This document shows positions 1-11,885 of a DNA stretch of 64,000 nucleotides, one piece after another. The position numbers were made by a program, and so were the translations under genes. Every line of letters starts with the position of its first letter. Within the stretch, counting starts at the first letter, position 1. Location of the stretch: positions 29,109,341 through 29,173,340 of the forward strand of contig BSYO01000005.1 in the NCBI GenBank assembly GCA_033239525.1. The letters run 5' to 3'. The notes under the pieces were generated by a model. It was not told the DNA's origin. It did not search any database and saw only the letters and a program-made list of their open reading frames with translations. The stretch is from Nepenthes gracilis. Taxonomy: Eukaryota > Streptophyta > Magnoliopsida > Caryophyllales > Nepenthaceae.

Positions 1-2630
1 TTTTGTTAGACTTGTTTCCATATTTTATCATATTTTAAAAATTTTACAAATTACATAATTTTGATAGTTTTTAAAATATTTAAAAAGATTATATTTTCTT
101 TCAATTATTTCATTATTTTTTATCATCATTAATTAGAAAATAATATTTATTTCTAATTAATCTAGGAATAGGGTGTCCCATATGAGAATCATAATTTCTT
201 TTTTATTTGAATAGCCACAAATGAATCATATAATTTCGGTTTTTTCCCCTCTCCTCTCATCTGTCTCTTCTACATCCCCCTTATAGTACCAGCTTCTTTT
301 TCTTCTCCCTCCTTATTCTCTGCATCGACATTAACTCTGGATAATATTGCTGCCAAAAAAGCATTGCAACAAGAAATTAATCCACCAGCCATCTATAATG
401 GAGAGTTAAATGATCAAGGCATTAGATTTTTCTCCTTAAATTCCACGTCTCCAAATGAAATATGTTACACTTCCTAAATGGTAACTAATTAATTTAGCTG
501 GCAAAGATGCAATTTCCTTTAATTTTCTTAATAGAATCTTTCTCCCTCAAGGTTAATTCTCCACTCCCTATTTTCCCTTTCCATCTTGCTAAATAAATGG
601 CACCACATAAATGTTTCTTCCATTAACAAGAACAAGAAAAAAAATTGCATAACTAGAAGAATATTTGACATAACTCATGCAATTTACAAGCTTATTAGAC
701 CTAATTGTGAATTCTCCCTCTACTCAGGTCATACTTACACACTTAATTGTACAGACATGAAGGCATGTCATGCACAAGTATCTTACATACACTTTGATAT
801 ATTACAAAAAAAAAAAAAAAAAGATGAATGTCTGTGTTAATCAACCAACCATTATGATTGCAGAAAGTGTCTCTTCCAGATCCAGATTGAAAACCCATGA
901 ACCTCATGATACAGGGCTGATTACAAGACAATTAACTATAGTATATTGATAATTTTAACATTAAAATTATTTAATGTTAGAAACTATCCCAACTTGTTCA
1001 TTTGGCCAGTTAATAACAACCCATCACCTAATTAGAAACTATCCCAAGAAAATCTTAACTTGTTAGCAATTATGAGGAAAAAAACTGCATAGGAAGCAAA
1101 GGAGCATCCATGATCTTGCAACAAATGCTTGTGTGTGATCCAGGAAGGTATCATCACATTAGGAGGAAGATTACCACAAAATGATATATAAACAAATGGA
1201 AATCCCATATGTTAGATACATGGGACTCAATCCTACCTGCCTAGTCGAAAAAGTCACCAGGAATTCTTTATGCCTAAGTAGAAATACAGTTGCAGTACTG
1301 ATTAAAAAATGAGAAACACTGCTGCCAAGTAGCAAATGCTCTGCATAATTTTAAAAAATGTAAAATATATTATCAATCATACAAAAAATAAAAAAATAAT
1401 ATAACTAAGATATAGTGAATCAGAATATTGGCTATTATATATCGATATTAAGACTTTCTAATACCCCATTGCAAGCCAATTATAGTGACATGTACGCATA
1501 TAGGTGACATAATATATCATCCAATATGTACCAAGCTTTTTTTTGCTTTCCTTTGATTCTTATAAGTACAAAATCCTTTTTTGCAAGAGGGAGAGTATAA
1601 ATCAAAAATTCATGATATTTTTTCAAAAACCCACGAGGATATCAAGCTCAATTTTAATAAATTTAACTACAACCCATTGAATATGTAAGTATATAATGAA
1701 AATGTCAAATTTTGTAATAACCCAATTTTGATGCGGTCATGAGAAAAAGATGTTTGTACTTGCGATAGTCATTATCGATACAGTTGCAACAAATACCTAT
1801 ACCATTACTGCTATTTCAATCCATGCAACCTCTTTATCAACTTAACAATTTTTTTTTTTTTTGGTTTTCCCATTGCCATTAAATTAAAACAATTTAACTT
1901 ACAATGTGCCCACACTTTTGTCAACATGCTGTAACATTAATAACAAGGCTAGATCCATGTTTTGAATAATCAACATGATTAGAGTCTAATCTAGTCGCTT
2001 AAGATGTATTCAACCTAAGCACCTTGTTTCAGCAAATCATATGACTTGGTTCTTTAAACTTCATAAAATCCTGCATATGCAACTGAAAAATGTAAACCAT
2101 GTCCAATTCACAATCAGACAAATACAAATTTATATTTTTTCATCCTATAATTGGAGTGTTGTATAATCTAATTATACAATCTAACATGCAAGGTTTGAAG
2201 AGGAACTCTTGGATGAAGTCCTTGTCAGCAAAAATCAAGGGGTTAGTCACATGTATCAACCAAACGAAGTAGCATTGACTCAATAGAATCTAAGTCGTGG
2301 ATATGATTTTTCCCTTGTCCATTGTCCCTATGATATAACAAAGCTATTCAAATCTATAACAAAAAAGTATTTCTCATCTTTATATATGCAATCTCCAAAT
2401 AACATAGACAGGTGGCTTGTAAATTTTTTATGATTGATTTCAATATCAAAATAGACAACCAAAACACCTTTAACAAGGTAAACTAACCAACCTCACCTAT
2501 TAATAAGGATTAAGGATGCTCCTGTATAAACAATTCCTCAGAAGTTCAGGGCCAAAGCAGTAATAGCATAACCCAGTTTAAATAAGAAAAAGAAAAAAAA
2601 GAAAGCAGCTCAATAAAAATCACATGCTTT
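1..2630. other. AT-rich non-coding stretch, nothing recognised
   Basis: Only short spurious frames, homopolymer runs and AT-rich sequence are visible. It lies 3' of the STICHEL-like exon on the minus strand and may be intron of that gene or intergenic DNA. I searched the minus strand for the conserved segment that follows the polymerase III-like core in STICHEL proteins and did not find it. Confidence 0.5.
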
Positions 2631-2631
2631 C

Positions 2632-2637
2632 TTTATT
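2632..2637 (-). terminator. Possible poly(A) signal AATAAA
   Basis: The minus strand reads AATAAA about 22 bases after the stop codon of the exon-like frame at 2659-2835. The position is plausible for a plant 3' end signal. The hexamer is common by chance in AT-rich DNA, so the call rests on the neighbouring exon-like frame. Confidence 0.3.
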
Positions 2638-2658
2638 TAGGAGACAGCAGTAGGCATG

Positions 2659-2835
2659 TCAGGCAACAACAAAAAGAACATGTGAATTTTCCGTATTGGC
2701 TACACATGACACCATCACATAGATGTTCCCTTCATCAAATGATCCCAACTGACAGGGTGCATAAAGACTGTCAGAGAAAGTTACTCGGCCCAAACTGATT
2801 CTTCTAGCTGCTCCTCTAACGGGATATAATCGAAA
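2659..2835 (-). CDS. Candidate terminal exon of an unrecognised protein
   Basis: On the minus strand a pyrimidine-rich stretch ending in TTTGCAG (AG at 2837-2836) is followed by 58 open codons and a TGA at 2661-2659, then AATAAA. The encoded segment is well mixed in composition, not low complexity, and contains RRISLGRVTF, SDSLYAPCQLG and YVMVSCVA, which look like ordinary globular protein. I do not recognise the family. It is not the C-terminus of STICHEL-like proteins as I know them. It could be the last exon of a separate gene, a gene fragment carried by a transposon, or a chance frame. No matching upstream exon was identified between here and 4243. Confidence 0.3.
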   Translation of the reverse strand, partial: FRLYPVRGAARRISLGRVTFSDSLYAPCQLGSFDEGNIYVMVSCVANTENSHVLFVVA

Positions 2836-2841
2836 CTGCAA

Positions 2842-4242
2842 AGCTAATTTTGATGGGAAAGAAATACTAACAATGCCAAATTCTTGTGAGAAAAATTACC
2901 ATGCCAAATATACAATCCATACGTCTATGAATTTGCCGAAAAGACAAACTACTTTTAGAACAAAAATTGTTTTAAGTCGCTTGTTATCTATATGCACCCT
3001 CCACAGTGCTTGATGGAATTGTTGGAGTGTGGAACAACCAAAATAAGCATCCATTATAAGATAACAGTACAACAAAAAAGATAGGTTACCATTCTTTGTT
3101 AGGTAACCAGTTCATTGATCCTATTATGATCGCCCACATATCCACCACTCTCCTCACCTGGTTTCTTCTTTCATTCTTCCACTGCAAAACTAAAACCTAG
3201 ACAATATAGGCATAGTCTAAGCCACGTCACAAATTTCAACATGAGGTGTAGGTTCCACACATTAAGTAGGTTGCAATAGGGCATTGTTTAGGGGCTTCTC
3301 TTTCCATTTTTAAAAAACCAATAGGTGCAGCAAAAATTTATGAATACATGAATGTGGGCATTGACACAATAAAGATGTAAACTTGATGCCACTAAACAAA
3401 ATGTCATTTTGTGATATTATTTTAAAACTAAAATATATAGATGGCTATGTTGATAATTGATGTGTTTTTCTATATATATCATCAAAATGAACATGTTTAC
3501 ACAGATAAGACTTCAATGCATGGAAGAGGCCAAAAACTAGATATCATATGGACAATGAAACCTATAAACTCCATTTTTCACTTTTTGTGAATCATCTCCA
3601 GTTTACTTATAAAGTACAAAACAGAAACATGCCCCTGCACTAAAACCAAATTGTCAAAATGCATGACAGCATGGCAGGAGATGATTGAACCACTAAGTTA
3701 CAAAAAAGCATGGCCCAATGCACTATCCCACATCATAGGATCTGGAAAGGGTCAAATACATGCAACTTTACTCCTAAGTTATAGATATTATTTCCATTTT
3801 TGAAGTTGTAACCTTCAATTTATAATGAAGCAATATTACTGATACATCAAAGCTCAACCTCTCATTGAATAGCTAAGTTGTAGCCCATCAGATATGACAT
3901 CAAACAAAATTAAATTTTTGAGATACCAAATTTTGTACATGATGTACAAAATACAGTGGAGCAAAAAAAAAATGTGGACCTAACAAATACCAAATACCAA
4001 ATTTTTGAGACACCACACTTGGACCAAAAAAAAAATGTTCAAAATACAGAGAGAAAAAAAGCCATTAAGATTCTAAACACAGCAGCAAATTTAGGCCTTC
4101 CAAATGAAGCTCCAATGAAATAGTGATACACAAGAATTCCCACAAAGGTGGCAGTACTGAGCTGACAAGATATTTATGTAAATAAAGTAACTTGATGAAA
4201 CAAAAAAGATAGAAACTTAATCCATGATAACACCAAACTTAC
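2842..4242 (-). other. Non-coding DNA next to the STICHEL-like exon (intron start)
   Basis: On the minus strand the exon at 4243-6297 runs into a consensus donor GTAAGT at 4242-4237, so this stretch is the beginning of the following intron. I see no second STICHEL exon in it. If the gene is intact, this intron is longer than 4.2 kb. Confidence 0.6.
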
Positions 4243-6297
4243 CAGTTCCTGAACTAGAGCAACAGAGATTCTTTGCCCTAACAAACTTAATTGCTCAAGA
4301 GTCATCTCAGCATCCCTTAAAGACCCATCTGATCTAGATGCTATAAGTTTTAATGCATCCCTGTCAATTTCTAGACCTTCTTTTGTAGAAATCCACTGCA
4401 AAGCATAAACTATATCTGCATCCTTCAATTTAGGAAAGAAAAACTTCTGGCACCTGGATATGATTATATGGGGCAAAACATCAAGACTTGAACAAACAAG
4501 GACAAACACTACACGTCTGGAAACTCGATCAATGACTTTGGATATGGCACTCCAGCAATCAGCTGATAGAGTATCACAGTCATCAAAAATTAATACACGG
4601 TACTGTGATGACTGCTGTGAAACCATCATACCATCAAGAAGATCCATAATGCTCTCGAAGTCAAAATTACTGACCGGATCAACTTCTTTTATATTTCTAC
4701 TCTTACCCATATCATGTGCGACACAAAACCCACAAAAGCCACAAGGTTTTGGATGTTCTAGTGATTGACAATTCAAAGCTCTAGCAAATACGCGAGCACA
4801 GGAGGTTTTCCCTGTACCATGGGGTCCATAAAATACATATAACAAGCCAACCTTCCTTTGCAAAACAGCATTTGAAAGAGCCTGGGAAACCAGATTCTGG
4901 CCCACCAGATCCCTAAAGGTTCTTGGTGTATATTTCTGCGTCAAAATTTGATGCCTACCACAGAGTTCCCCTCTCAACTTGCGTGGACCACCAGACCGAG
5001 CTTCAGAAGCAAGATCAGATTCAGCTTCGTGCTTCAAGAGACTATCAGCAAATATGCCCAACTCCCCTGAATAATCATGAGTCCAAGCAGCATTTTCAGT
5101 GCTTTCCTGTGATCCAGAACCTTCAACTAGTAGAGGAAGTGCCTCAGCTTCAGATTTACTACCTGAGCTTGAATGATCTGATGCCTCTGGCAAATTATCC
5201 CTACCTTGAGTCACAGAACTGCCTTTTTTTAACCTTGAGTCAGACAAACCACAAGACAAACTCCTCCCAGCCAGATCAAGAAATGATTTACCTCTATGAT
5301 GAATACTTGACCAATTCCAAGGCATCCCACACCCATTCCTCGGAGCCCTTGTAACATTGTGCTGAGCATAGTCATCTTCGCCCTCTTCCATTTGATATTC
5401 GGGGTTTACAATACCCTTCACTGATGTATTTGAGGCAACAGAGAATTCATTTTGAGCTCTACTGTCCCTCGGAACAATAGAAACCTGTGCTCTCTTTACT
5501 CTGCGAAACTTGCGTCTTGTTATCCTGTTTAACCCACTGCAGGAGTCATGGATGCTAGGTTCTGGTTCATCAAAAGTTCTCTCATGTTGTGTGCATCTCC
5601 TATGGAGGTGTATATTAGAGGAGGCTACATCCACACTGTCAATTGGAATCTCGTTCAACTGCTCAGAGAGGGTCTTTAGATTAGCCTCCTGGCTAACCTT
5701 TCCCTTGACTTTGATATTTTTGCCTTTACGATCAGTGTTTTGTGAAACATTTCCTTGGGAGAACCCATTTCCATTTTCACCAATCCAAGGCTCTCTATCC
5801 ACACCTAAAAACTGATTTTTTCCAAGGGAATCTTTATTCCTAATCCTCCTACCATCTCGAGCCATGCTCTTGCTACTGTGCTCACTTCCTAATGCTACCC
5901 CATGAATGCCCCCATCTACTGGTCCAGGGGCAACTTTTGATGTTGCACTGCCTTCATGTGGCAAGCTTCTAGATAACCTTCTGACATCTCTTGGATGCTC
6001 AATGCTTGTGGACCTAGCCCCGCCAATTGCAGCATCCCCTTCACCATTCTTGGAAAGCATATCTACACCCAGAGGGGAATTCCACGAAGGAGGGCTAGCC
6101 GAAGGATCCCTAAGTGATCGCGACCTCTGAAGCACAATAAGGTCCCTCATAAGAGACCTATCACGCAAAATAGGACTGTGCTTATGCATATGGTTTTTCA
6201 AATGAATGCAATTAGTCAAGTGTATGTGGTTGCGTAGATGTTCACTGATATCACCATTGGCATCCTTGAGAATCCTGTTTCTAACAGCCCTGGTCAT
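4243..6297 (-). CDS. STICHEL-like protein, first coding exon (partial gene)
   Basis: This exon encodes residues 1-685 of a STICHEL-like protein, a plant AAA+ family resembling the gamma/tau clamp-loader subunit of bacterial DNA polymerase III; STICHEL itself controls trichome branching in Arabidopsis. The start MTRAVRNR (6297) fits the family better than an ATG two codons upstream at 6303. Visible features are the conserved N-terminal block (HIHLTNCIHLKNHMHKHSP), a basic and serine-rich linker, the plant-specific block PWNWSSIHHRGKSFLDLAGR near 327-346, then the AAA+ core from about 457. The core has Walker A GPHGTGKT (491-498), four zinc-type cysteines (510, 519, 522, 525), Walker B LIFDDCD and an SRC sensor/arginine-finger region near 614-616. 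The exon ends in phase 0 after QEL with donor GTAAGT. The C-terminal domains are not in the window. The exon is uninterrupted, so there is no sign of decay here. Confidence 0.93.
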
Positions 6298-6307
6298 GAT
6301 CAAAACA

Positions 6308-6370
6308 CTAAGATATCCAGATAAAGGAACTTGTCCAAAATAGGGGGAGAATCCATAGATAGGGCATCAT
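6308..6370 (-). other. Short upstream ORF (20 codons) in the STICHEL-like leader
   Basis: ATG at 6370 opens a 20-residue hydrophobic, tryptophan-rich frame that stops at 6308, only 11 bases before the predicted start at 6297. Such an ORF could limit re-initiation at the main start. Whether it is in the mature mRNA depends on leader splicing. Confidence 0.4.
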
Positions 6371-6504
6371 CTTTTTGACTTGGAACTCGTTCCAAATCTT
6401 CGCAATCAATGAATCACACAAGCACCCAAATCAATCAGCACTTATTATGTGTATATTTCTGCTTCACCAATGGTGTGACGCAGACAGCAATTAGTCCACC
6501 AATT

Positions 6505-6642
6505 TTAAGCAGCCAATTCAAAATTAAATGAGGTAACCTCAAGTCCAATGATGACACCTAAGTATGGAAAACCCCCTCCCGCGCTAAACCATTTCAGATG
6601 ATTCATTTGGCACTCAGTGTCAGTGGCCGCATAGGCCACCAT
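6505..6642 (-). other. Upstream ORF of 45 codons in the STICHEL-like leader
   Basis: ATG at 6642 opens 45 codons ending at TAA 6507-6505. The ATG directly follows a good acceptor-like sequence (TTCTGCTTCTGCAG), so after splicing of the leader intron this ATG could be the first codon of leader exon 2. The peptide starts MVAYAATDTECQ and has mixed composition. I do not recognise it. It could be a regulatory uORF or chance. Confidence 0.4.
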
Positions 6643-7111
6643 CTGCAGAAGCAGAACAGTCAATTACACAAAGTAAACAAGAAAAAATTACAGACTGCAA
6701 CCCACCCTAAAGAATTCAAAATTGCGCAAGTGGAAATTTACAAAGGTCAAGAACTCATCCAATGTCGACTCCGCAAGTGAAAAGTGCTTCACCGTCTAAA
6801 CTTCTGCGACTGGAATGACAAAAGAAAGAGCACAACTTTAGCTTCCACGAGTAGAGTAGGGCCATTAACAAAAAATGTATTTAACATGGAAGGATCTACT
6901 GTACCAAAAGGAGGAAAACAGCCACCTTTTTTATAAATACTATCGATCATAGCAAGCACATATCGAAACTCCAGAAAGAATATAGTTTGGTTCTTCACGA
7001 AAATGGGTAGAGGGGGTGTGCATGAAGGGAAGCACAAGTAAGAAATAAAGGGGAAAAAGAGGAAGGGAGAGTAATAAATAAGGAAGAAAGAGGAGAGAAC
7101 AGTGCACTCAC

Positions 7112-7315
7112 CTTAATTGGAAGCAAATTAAGTGGTTCTTTCTTTTTCACCAGAAAGTGCAGGTCTCTCAGATCTATTTCATCTCTGTAAATGTGTTGAA
7201 CTTTCTCACGAACTTCACAAGGGCTTCTACTTGGTTCCGTGAAAACGACGGTCCAAGTCGCTGTCTCAAGCCTCGCGGAGAGAGACAGAGAGAGACAGAG
7301 AGAGGTGCTCCTAAA
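7112..7315 (-). other. Probable 5'UTR exon of the STICHEL-like gene
   Basis: On the minus strand this is a CT-rich leader (CTCTCTGTCTCTCTC near 7310-7280) ending in AAG with a perfect GTGAGT donor at 7111-7106. It lies 0.8 kb upstream of the coding exon. Pyrimidine-rich starts and a leader intron are typical of plant genes. The transcription start cannot be fixed from sequence; the 5' boundary is approximate. Confidence 0.5.
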
Positions 7316-7589
7316 ATATGAGAAACTGGTTATATTACTTTAAAATATTAAAAATATTATCTTTTAGGAATATATTTTCTCGATAATAAATTGATATCTA
7401 ACCGTATATTTATAATTTTTAAAAAGAAGTACAATAAGAAAAGGGAGGGACCGCCATGTTCCTCTGAGTCTGTGGCTACGCGGACGTTGTATTTGTAGCC
7501 GTTGATCACATGTGGGCCCACATACAGGTTGGCCCAGATTCTGATGCTAACGCCCAGACGTCATAGGACCATGCAGAGGTGCCCAAGTC
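7316..7589. promoter_or_regulatory. Likely promoter region of the STICHEL-like gene
   Basis: This lies just upstream of the CT-rich leader on the minus strand. It contains AT-rich DNA and a moderately GC-rich stretch (7440-7560) with TGTGGGCCCACA near 7510, resembling plant TCP/GGCCCA elements. No unambiguous TATA box was assigned. Confidence 0.3.

Positions 7590-7618
<29 letters not shown>
7590..7618. repeat. (GA)n microsatellite
   Basis: About 29 bases of uninterrupted GA dinucleotide repeat, followed by a G-rich stretch with GGGGAAGGG motifs. Confidence 0.95.
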
Positions 7619-7625
<7 letters not shown>

Positions 7626-7839
7626 AGATTGGGGAAGGGGATGGGGAAGGGAAGTGAAAGATGTAGCTTGACTGACACGAGTTTGTCCCTAGTGGTTGAG
7701 ATGCATAGCTTGATTTTTTTTTTTCCTTTTTTCTTTTCTTTTTTTCTTTATTACACAGGAAAATTAAACTATTACAATAAATTAAAGAGTATTCATATGT
7801 TGCAAGATAGTACAAAAAATATTATAAAATAAGGTAGAT

Positions 7840-8795
7840 TGTTGTTGATAGATTCGATTATAACACAGGTCGATCCGACAACTAATTCACTTGCCAGCAA
7901 AGCCCAATAAAGAGCAAGGTAGAAGACTGTCTAGCCAACCCATCTACTACGAGTAGACTCAGAAGGGACGATGGGTCAGGATCAGTAGATAGCCTTTATG
8001 ATTCAACCAGCCACGGCTCAAGTTCATCCTCCACCTCAATGATAATAGTTTGGTAGCACACGAAACGCCAGCACAATAGATTCTAACCAATTACGATAGC
8101 AGTCAACCTTGAGAAATCTTCGTGCCCGTCGACTGGCGACAACCTAACCAATCTACGCAAGAAGCAGCCTAGCCCTATCGGGCACCATAAGCTGCAGTCA
8201 CGTCATCGCCATAAAACAACAACTAACAACGGTAACTCTTGTCAATGCCTCAACAGCTAGCGAATTTTAGCGAGACACCTGTTGCAAATTTTGGTATCAA
8301 AATCTCCTCTATGAAACACTACAAATCTCCCTCACTATTGAAGGGGAAAGGGGGAGCTTTTCGATCACACGAAAAAGAGAGCTTTTTTGAACACGCGGAA
8401 AAGGAGAAAGAACCCTTGAACTGACAAAGGATTGAACAAGCCCTCAACTAAAGCACCACTCAAGCCTGATACAAGAGTTCAAATAGAGCCATGCTCTCTT
8501 GTTCTAACGCAGCTCTTTCTCCTTCTCACAAAATCGCTCACCACCACGTGTACCATTAGTGAACCACTCGAATTGAGTGTCTTTCATATTTCTATTTTTT
8601 TGGAAAGATTTTTTATTTAAATATTGTAGGATAAATTGGGGAGTGAGTCTCATTGATTCTTTTACCTCTTATTCATTATTTATGGTACACAGGTTTCAGG
8701 TTAATAGAGATAGTAATCGGACCCACTTCAATTCGACTCACAATGAAAAATTGAGTGACTCCTTAATCTATATCACAATCCAAATAAATAAATAA
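7840..8795 (+). repeat. Transposon relic sharing an LTR-like end with two other loci
   Basis: The right end (about 8630-8780) contains a GGG...GTGAGT..CAT/CTAAT stretch followed by ACCCACTTCAATTCGACTCA and GAGTGACTCCTTAAT. The same order of motifs recurs at 13980-14150 and 31320-31484. No coding domain is visible. The left boundary is not defined. A decayed Tat/Ogre-like or non-autonomous LTR is the most likely identity. Confidence 0.35.
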
Positions 8796-9073
8796 TAAAT
8801 AAAGTATATACCATATACTTTAGCAAATAAATAAATAATAATTTTTTTGTACTTAAATGACACCTCTAGGAATCTAATATAGGTTAAATATTTAATAAAC
8901 GAATCGGTTAGTTATTAATTTCAGTAAGTTTATTTAGTTTAATAAACAATTATTTTACTCAAACATACACGTGGAGAGAAGGGGGGGCTATATACGAGTC
9001 CATTTGAACCAATGTTAAGCATTATGTCAACCACCTTTTACCAAATCTTTTAAAGACACTTACATCAAGGTAG
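8796..9073. other. AT-rich spacer, nothing recognised
   Basis: Short runs of AAATAAATAAATAATA-type sequence and no open frame of note. Confidence 0.5.
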
Positions 9074-9078
9074 GATAT

Positions 9079-10149
9079 TGTTAGGGCAAAAGGTCGATTG
9101 GACAAAATGATACAAAGTCATACACAGTGAAAGGAAAAGAGAAAGAAGAAGTACACATACATTTTACGTGAAAAATCCTTCACAAACCGAAGAAAAATAC
9201 CACAAGACACAAAATCCACTGCAAGTCCACTATATAAAAAATTGATTACAAACGCCCGAGATGGAATATTCGTAGCACACCCGAGAATAACAAAGAAAAA
9301 ACTTTCCAGAGTTAAACAAGAAAATACTCTTTCGCTTTCACTCTTTATTTTTCTCTCTTCTTCATCACTGGTGGTGCACTCATCTCTTTTTTCACCCTTG
9401 AATCTCTTACGCCATTTTTTCGCTATTTATCATATACATATATATTGTTAATTTGTCGAATATTCTATTCCAGATAAAATCTGTTTCTACTAACAATATG
9501 AAGATATTCTGCATAAAAGGTACCCTGAGATCACGCACGCTCAAAAAATCTTCTGAGCTGGCACCCATGGACCTAACTGGATTTCAAACAAGAAATCCAT
9601 TCATGCCAAATCAGTATTCCTGCCAAATCTTGCCAATTTGGTAAATCAGGCATTTTACTTTCTTCTAAAATGGTTAAATCTTTTATTTTGGCCAACTGGT
9701 AAATCCTGTGCATGCCAGCCATTTTGCCTTCACAGTCGGTCAACCCTTTGACCAAAATTTTAATTTGGCAAAATCTGCACTTGCTATATGCCTTCTTGGC
9801 CGGTCAACAAGTTGACCAGCCATTTTGCCTCAAGGCAAATCTGCACCTGCCAATGGACATCCTCGGCTGTCTCGATCCTTGGCCGCTGGCCTCCATCAAC
9901 CAGTCAACTTTGTTGACTGGCTTCTGCTCTCCGGAAAGGTTCTGGCATTTTTCACTCCAAAAATACTCTCCGCCAGTTAACCTTTGCATTGACCGTTTTT
10001 AGTTTTCCGCCGGTCAATCTCCCGTTGACCGAAAACCGCTTTCTGATTTTACTCTTCGCCAAATGAACTCCGTCATTTGCTTTTTACAAAACCTCAAATG
10101 ACAAGACTTGTTTGTTAAATCACCCATAAATGAGTGACTAACCCGAACA
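9079..10149 (+). mobile_element. Solo LTR (1071 bp) with 5-bp target duplication GATAT
   Basis: The segment begins TGTTAGGG and ends CCGAACA, and is flanked on both sides by GATAT (9074-9078 and 10150-10154). That is the signature of a single LTR left after recombination between the two LTRs of a retrotransposon. It contains the ACGTGAAAAATCC / ACCACAAGA block found in several plant copia-type LTRs, which the second solo LTR at 11204 shares. No coding domain is present, so copia membership is inferred. Confidence 0.8.
9738..10030. promoter_or_regulatory. Cluster of W-box cores inside the solo LTR
   Basis: Nine TTGACC/T cores are present on one or other strand: 9738-9743, 9748-9753, 9802-9807, 9812-9817, 9902-9907, 9913-9918, 9989-9994, 10012-10017 and 10025-10030. 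Most are arranged as inverted pairs such as GGTCAACAAGTTGACC. W-boxes are the binding sites of WRKY factors. Function here is inference from motif content. Confidence 0.5.
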
Positions 10150-10154
10150 GATAT

Positions 10155-11198
10155 TTATAATAAATAAATTATCTATACTTAAAATATTTTAAATATTTGA
10201 ATAAATATAAAAATTGTAATGTATTAAAATCTAACTATAACATCCTATCAAATAATGTATCCAATAAGATAATATAGTTAATCTAAAAGTAACATATTAG
10301 ATAGGTCAAAATAATAAAATTATAGGTCATGGTATAAAAGGATTTGTTATGACTATCTGAGATAGATTAAAAAGGGATAATGACAACTAAAAAATAAGGA
10401 TGAAAAAATTATCACATTAGTTAGTCCACATGTCACCATGGAACTATTGGTTTCTGGCAACATATAAATAATATTAGCATGATGGATAAAATGATGCAAG
10501 GAGAACCCCTTCATGACAAACTGAAGATCAATCATTGGTAAGTTGATTTCTTAGTTGCAGATGTGGCTGACATCAATTGTATTTTTTGTGTAAATATTTA
10601 AATTCTTTCCGAACAACCTAGCAAAGGAGCCCTCTGTTGGATTTGATGTAATCATATTCTACTGTATACATGATGGTTAATATGTCATTGCCCTAATAGA
10701 CGTTGATAACTATGGAAAAGACGCTCCACCTTTAACATGGTTTTAATTTTGCTACGTAAAAAAATTGACCATCACGGATCTACTTTTTTAAATGAATAAT
10801 ACTATATTTTAAAATAAAATAAAAAAACAAAAATGTGAAATTTTTTTTCTTTTTTTTTTGTCTTATAGGATAGTGAGGATAGAAAATAATTTCATATATT
10901 GATAAGCATAATTTTTCAATAACAAAAATAATTTGATATCACCAAAAATAAATTATCAACCATAAAGTTAGCAAGCTAATGTACAATATCAACTTCAACT
11001 ATCACGCATTAGTCAAATTGTAGGTTATTGTATGCAATATCTATTCTAATTAAATGTACCAGGTGCATAAATGATAAGTTTTAAATTTTAATTTTGTTGA
11101 ATTACTCTCATTATTATTATATTATTATAGATAATGAATAAAATATATAACCCTGCTAATACTATCCTTTCACTCCTGACATGTATGAGAAGCAAGCA
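10155..11198. other. AT-rich intergenic stretch, nothing recognised
   Basis: No gene, LTR ends or tandem array could be supported here. Confidence 0.5.
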
Positions 11199-11203
11199 AG
11201 TCT

Positions 11204-11880
11204 TGTTGGAGCAAAACGCGCGGAAGGCCGAGCGGACACAACGCTCGGACAGAAACAGAGAGCAAAGGCTCTCGGACGGGCGAGAGAGGTAGAGAGAAAT
11301 ATGAGAGGGAACACACGAGTTTAACGTGGAAAACCCTTCTGTAAGTAAGGAAAAAACCACGAAAGAATACACCAAAAAAAGGTTGTTTACAAGTGTTAGC
11401 TACACAAGCTCAAACTAAAGAAAAATAATCTCAAGTGTACAACTTTCTCTCACTAAGTGTTTCTCTCACAAATTTCACAAAGTGGTTGCTCACAAAGGCA
11501 CACACCACAACTCACCAACCTCTCACCCACCCATTAAATGATCTCTACACATATATATATACATGTAAATAAATATATATATTCACAAGCCTAGGAGGCT
11601 ACCCAGCCACCCTAGCGCCAGGGTGGCAGGACATGTTGCCTGCCAGCGCACGCTGGCGTGCCCGCAACGCCTTGGAAGTTGTGGCCGCCACCAACTTCCA
11701 ATCAGTATGAAGATGGGTCGCATTTATTGCTGCCGTAGATCATTAATGAGAGAATAAGTCAACGCACGCGTGGATGGAGTCATTCGTCCAAGTCCTCTCG
11801 GTCATGACGCCTCAAACAAAGTCTTCGTCCATTCTCCAATGGAGTCCGCGGACATAAGCTACTCGGGAGTGACCTCAACA
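11204..11880 (+). mobile_element. Solo LTR (677 bp) with 5-bp target duplication AGTCT
   Basis: The segment starts TGTTGGAG and ends CTCAACA, with AGTCT at 11199-11203 and again at 11881-11885. It contains the TTTAACGTGGAAAACCC...ACCACG block common in copia-type LTRs, an (AT)n-like stretch near 11550-11580, and a GC-rich 3' half. No internal region is present, so it is a solo LTR. Confidence 0.85.
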
Positions 11881-11885
11881 AGTCT

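Noticed and set aside
4460..6130. Four plus-strand open frames (4460-4768, 4923-5354, 5510-5815, 5906-6130)
   Set aside because: They are antisense shadows of the long STICHEL-like exon and have no domain of their own.
6789..7037. Minus-strand open frame of 82 codons in the STICHEL-like leader
   Set aside because: It falls inside the inferred leader intron, has no domain, and its composition is like random AT-rich DNA.
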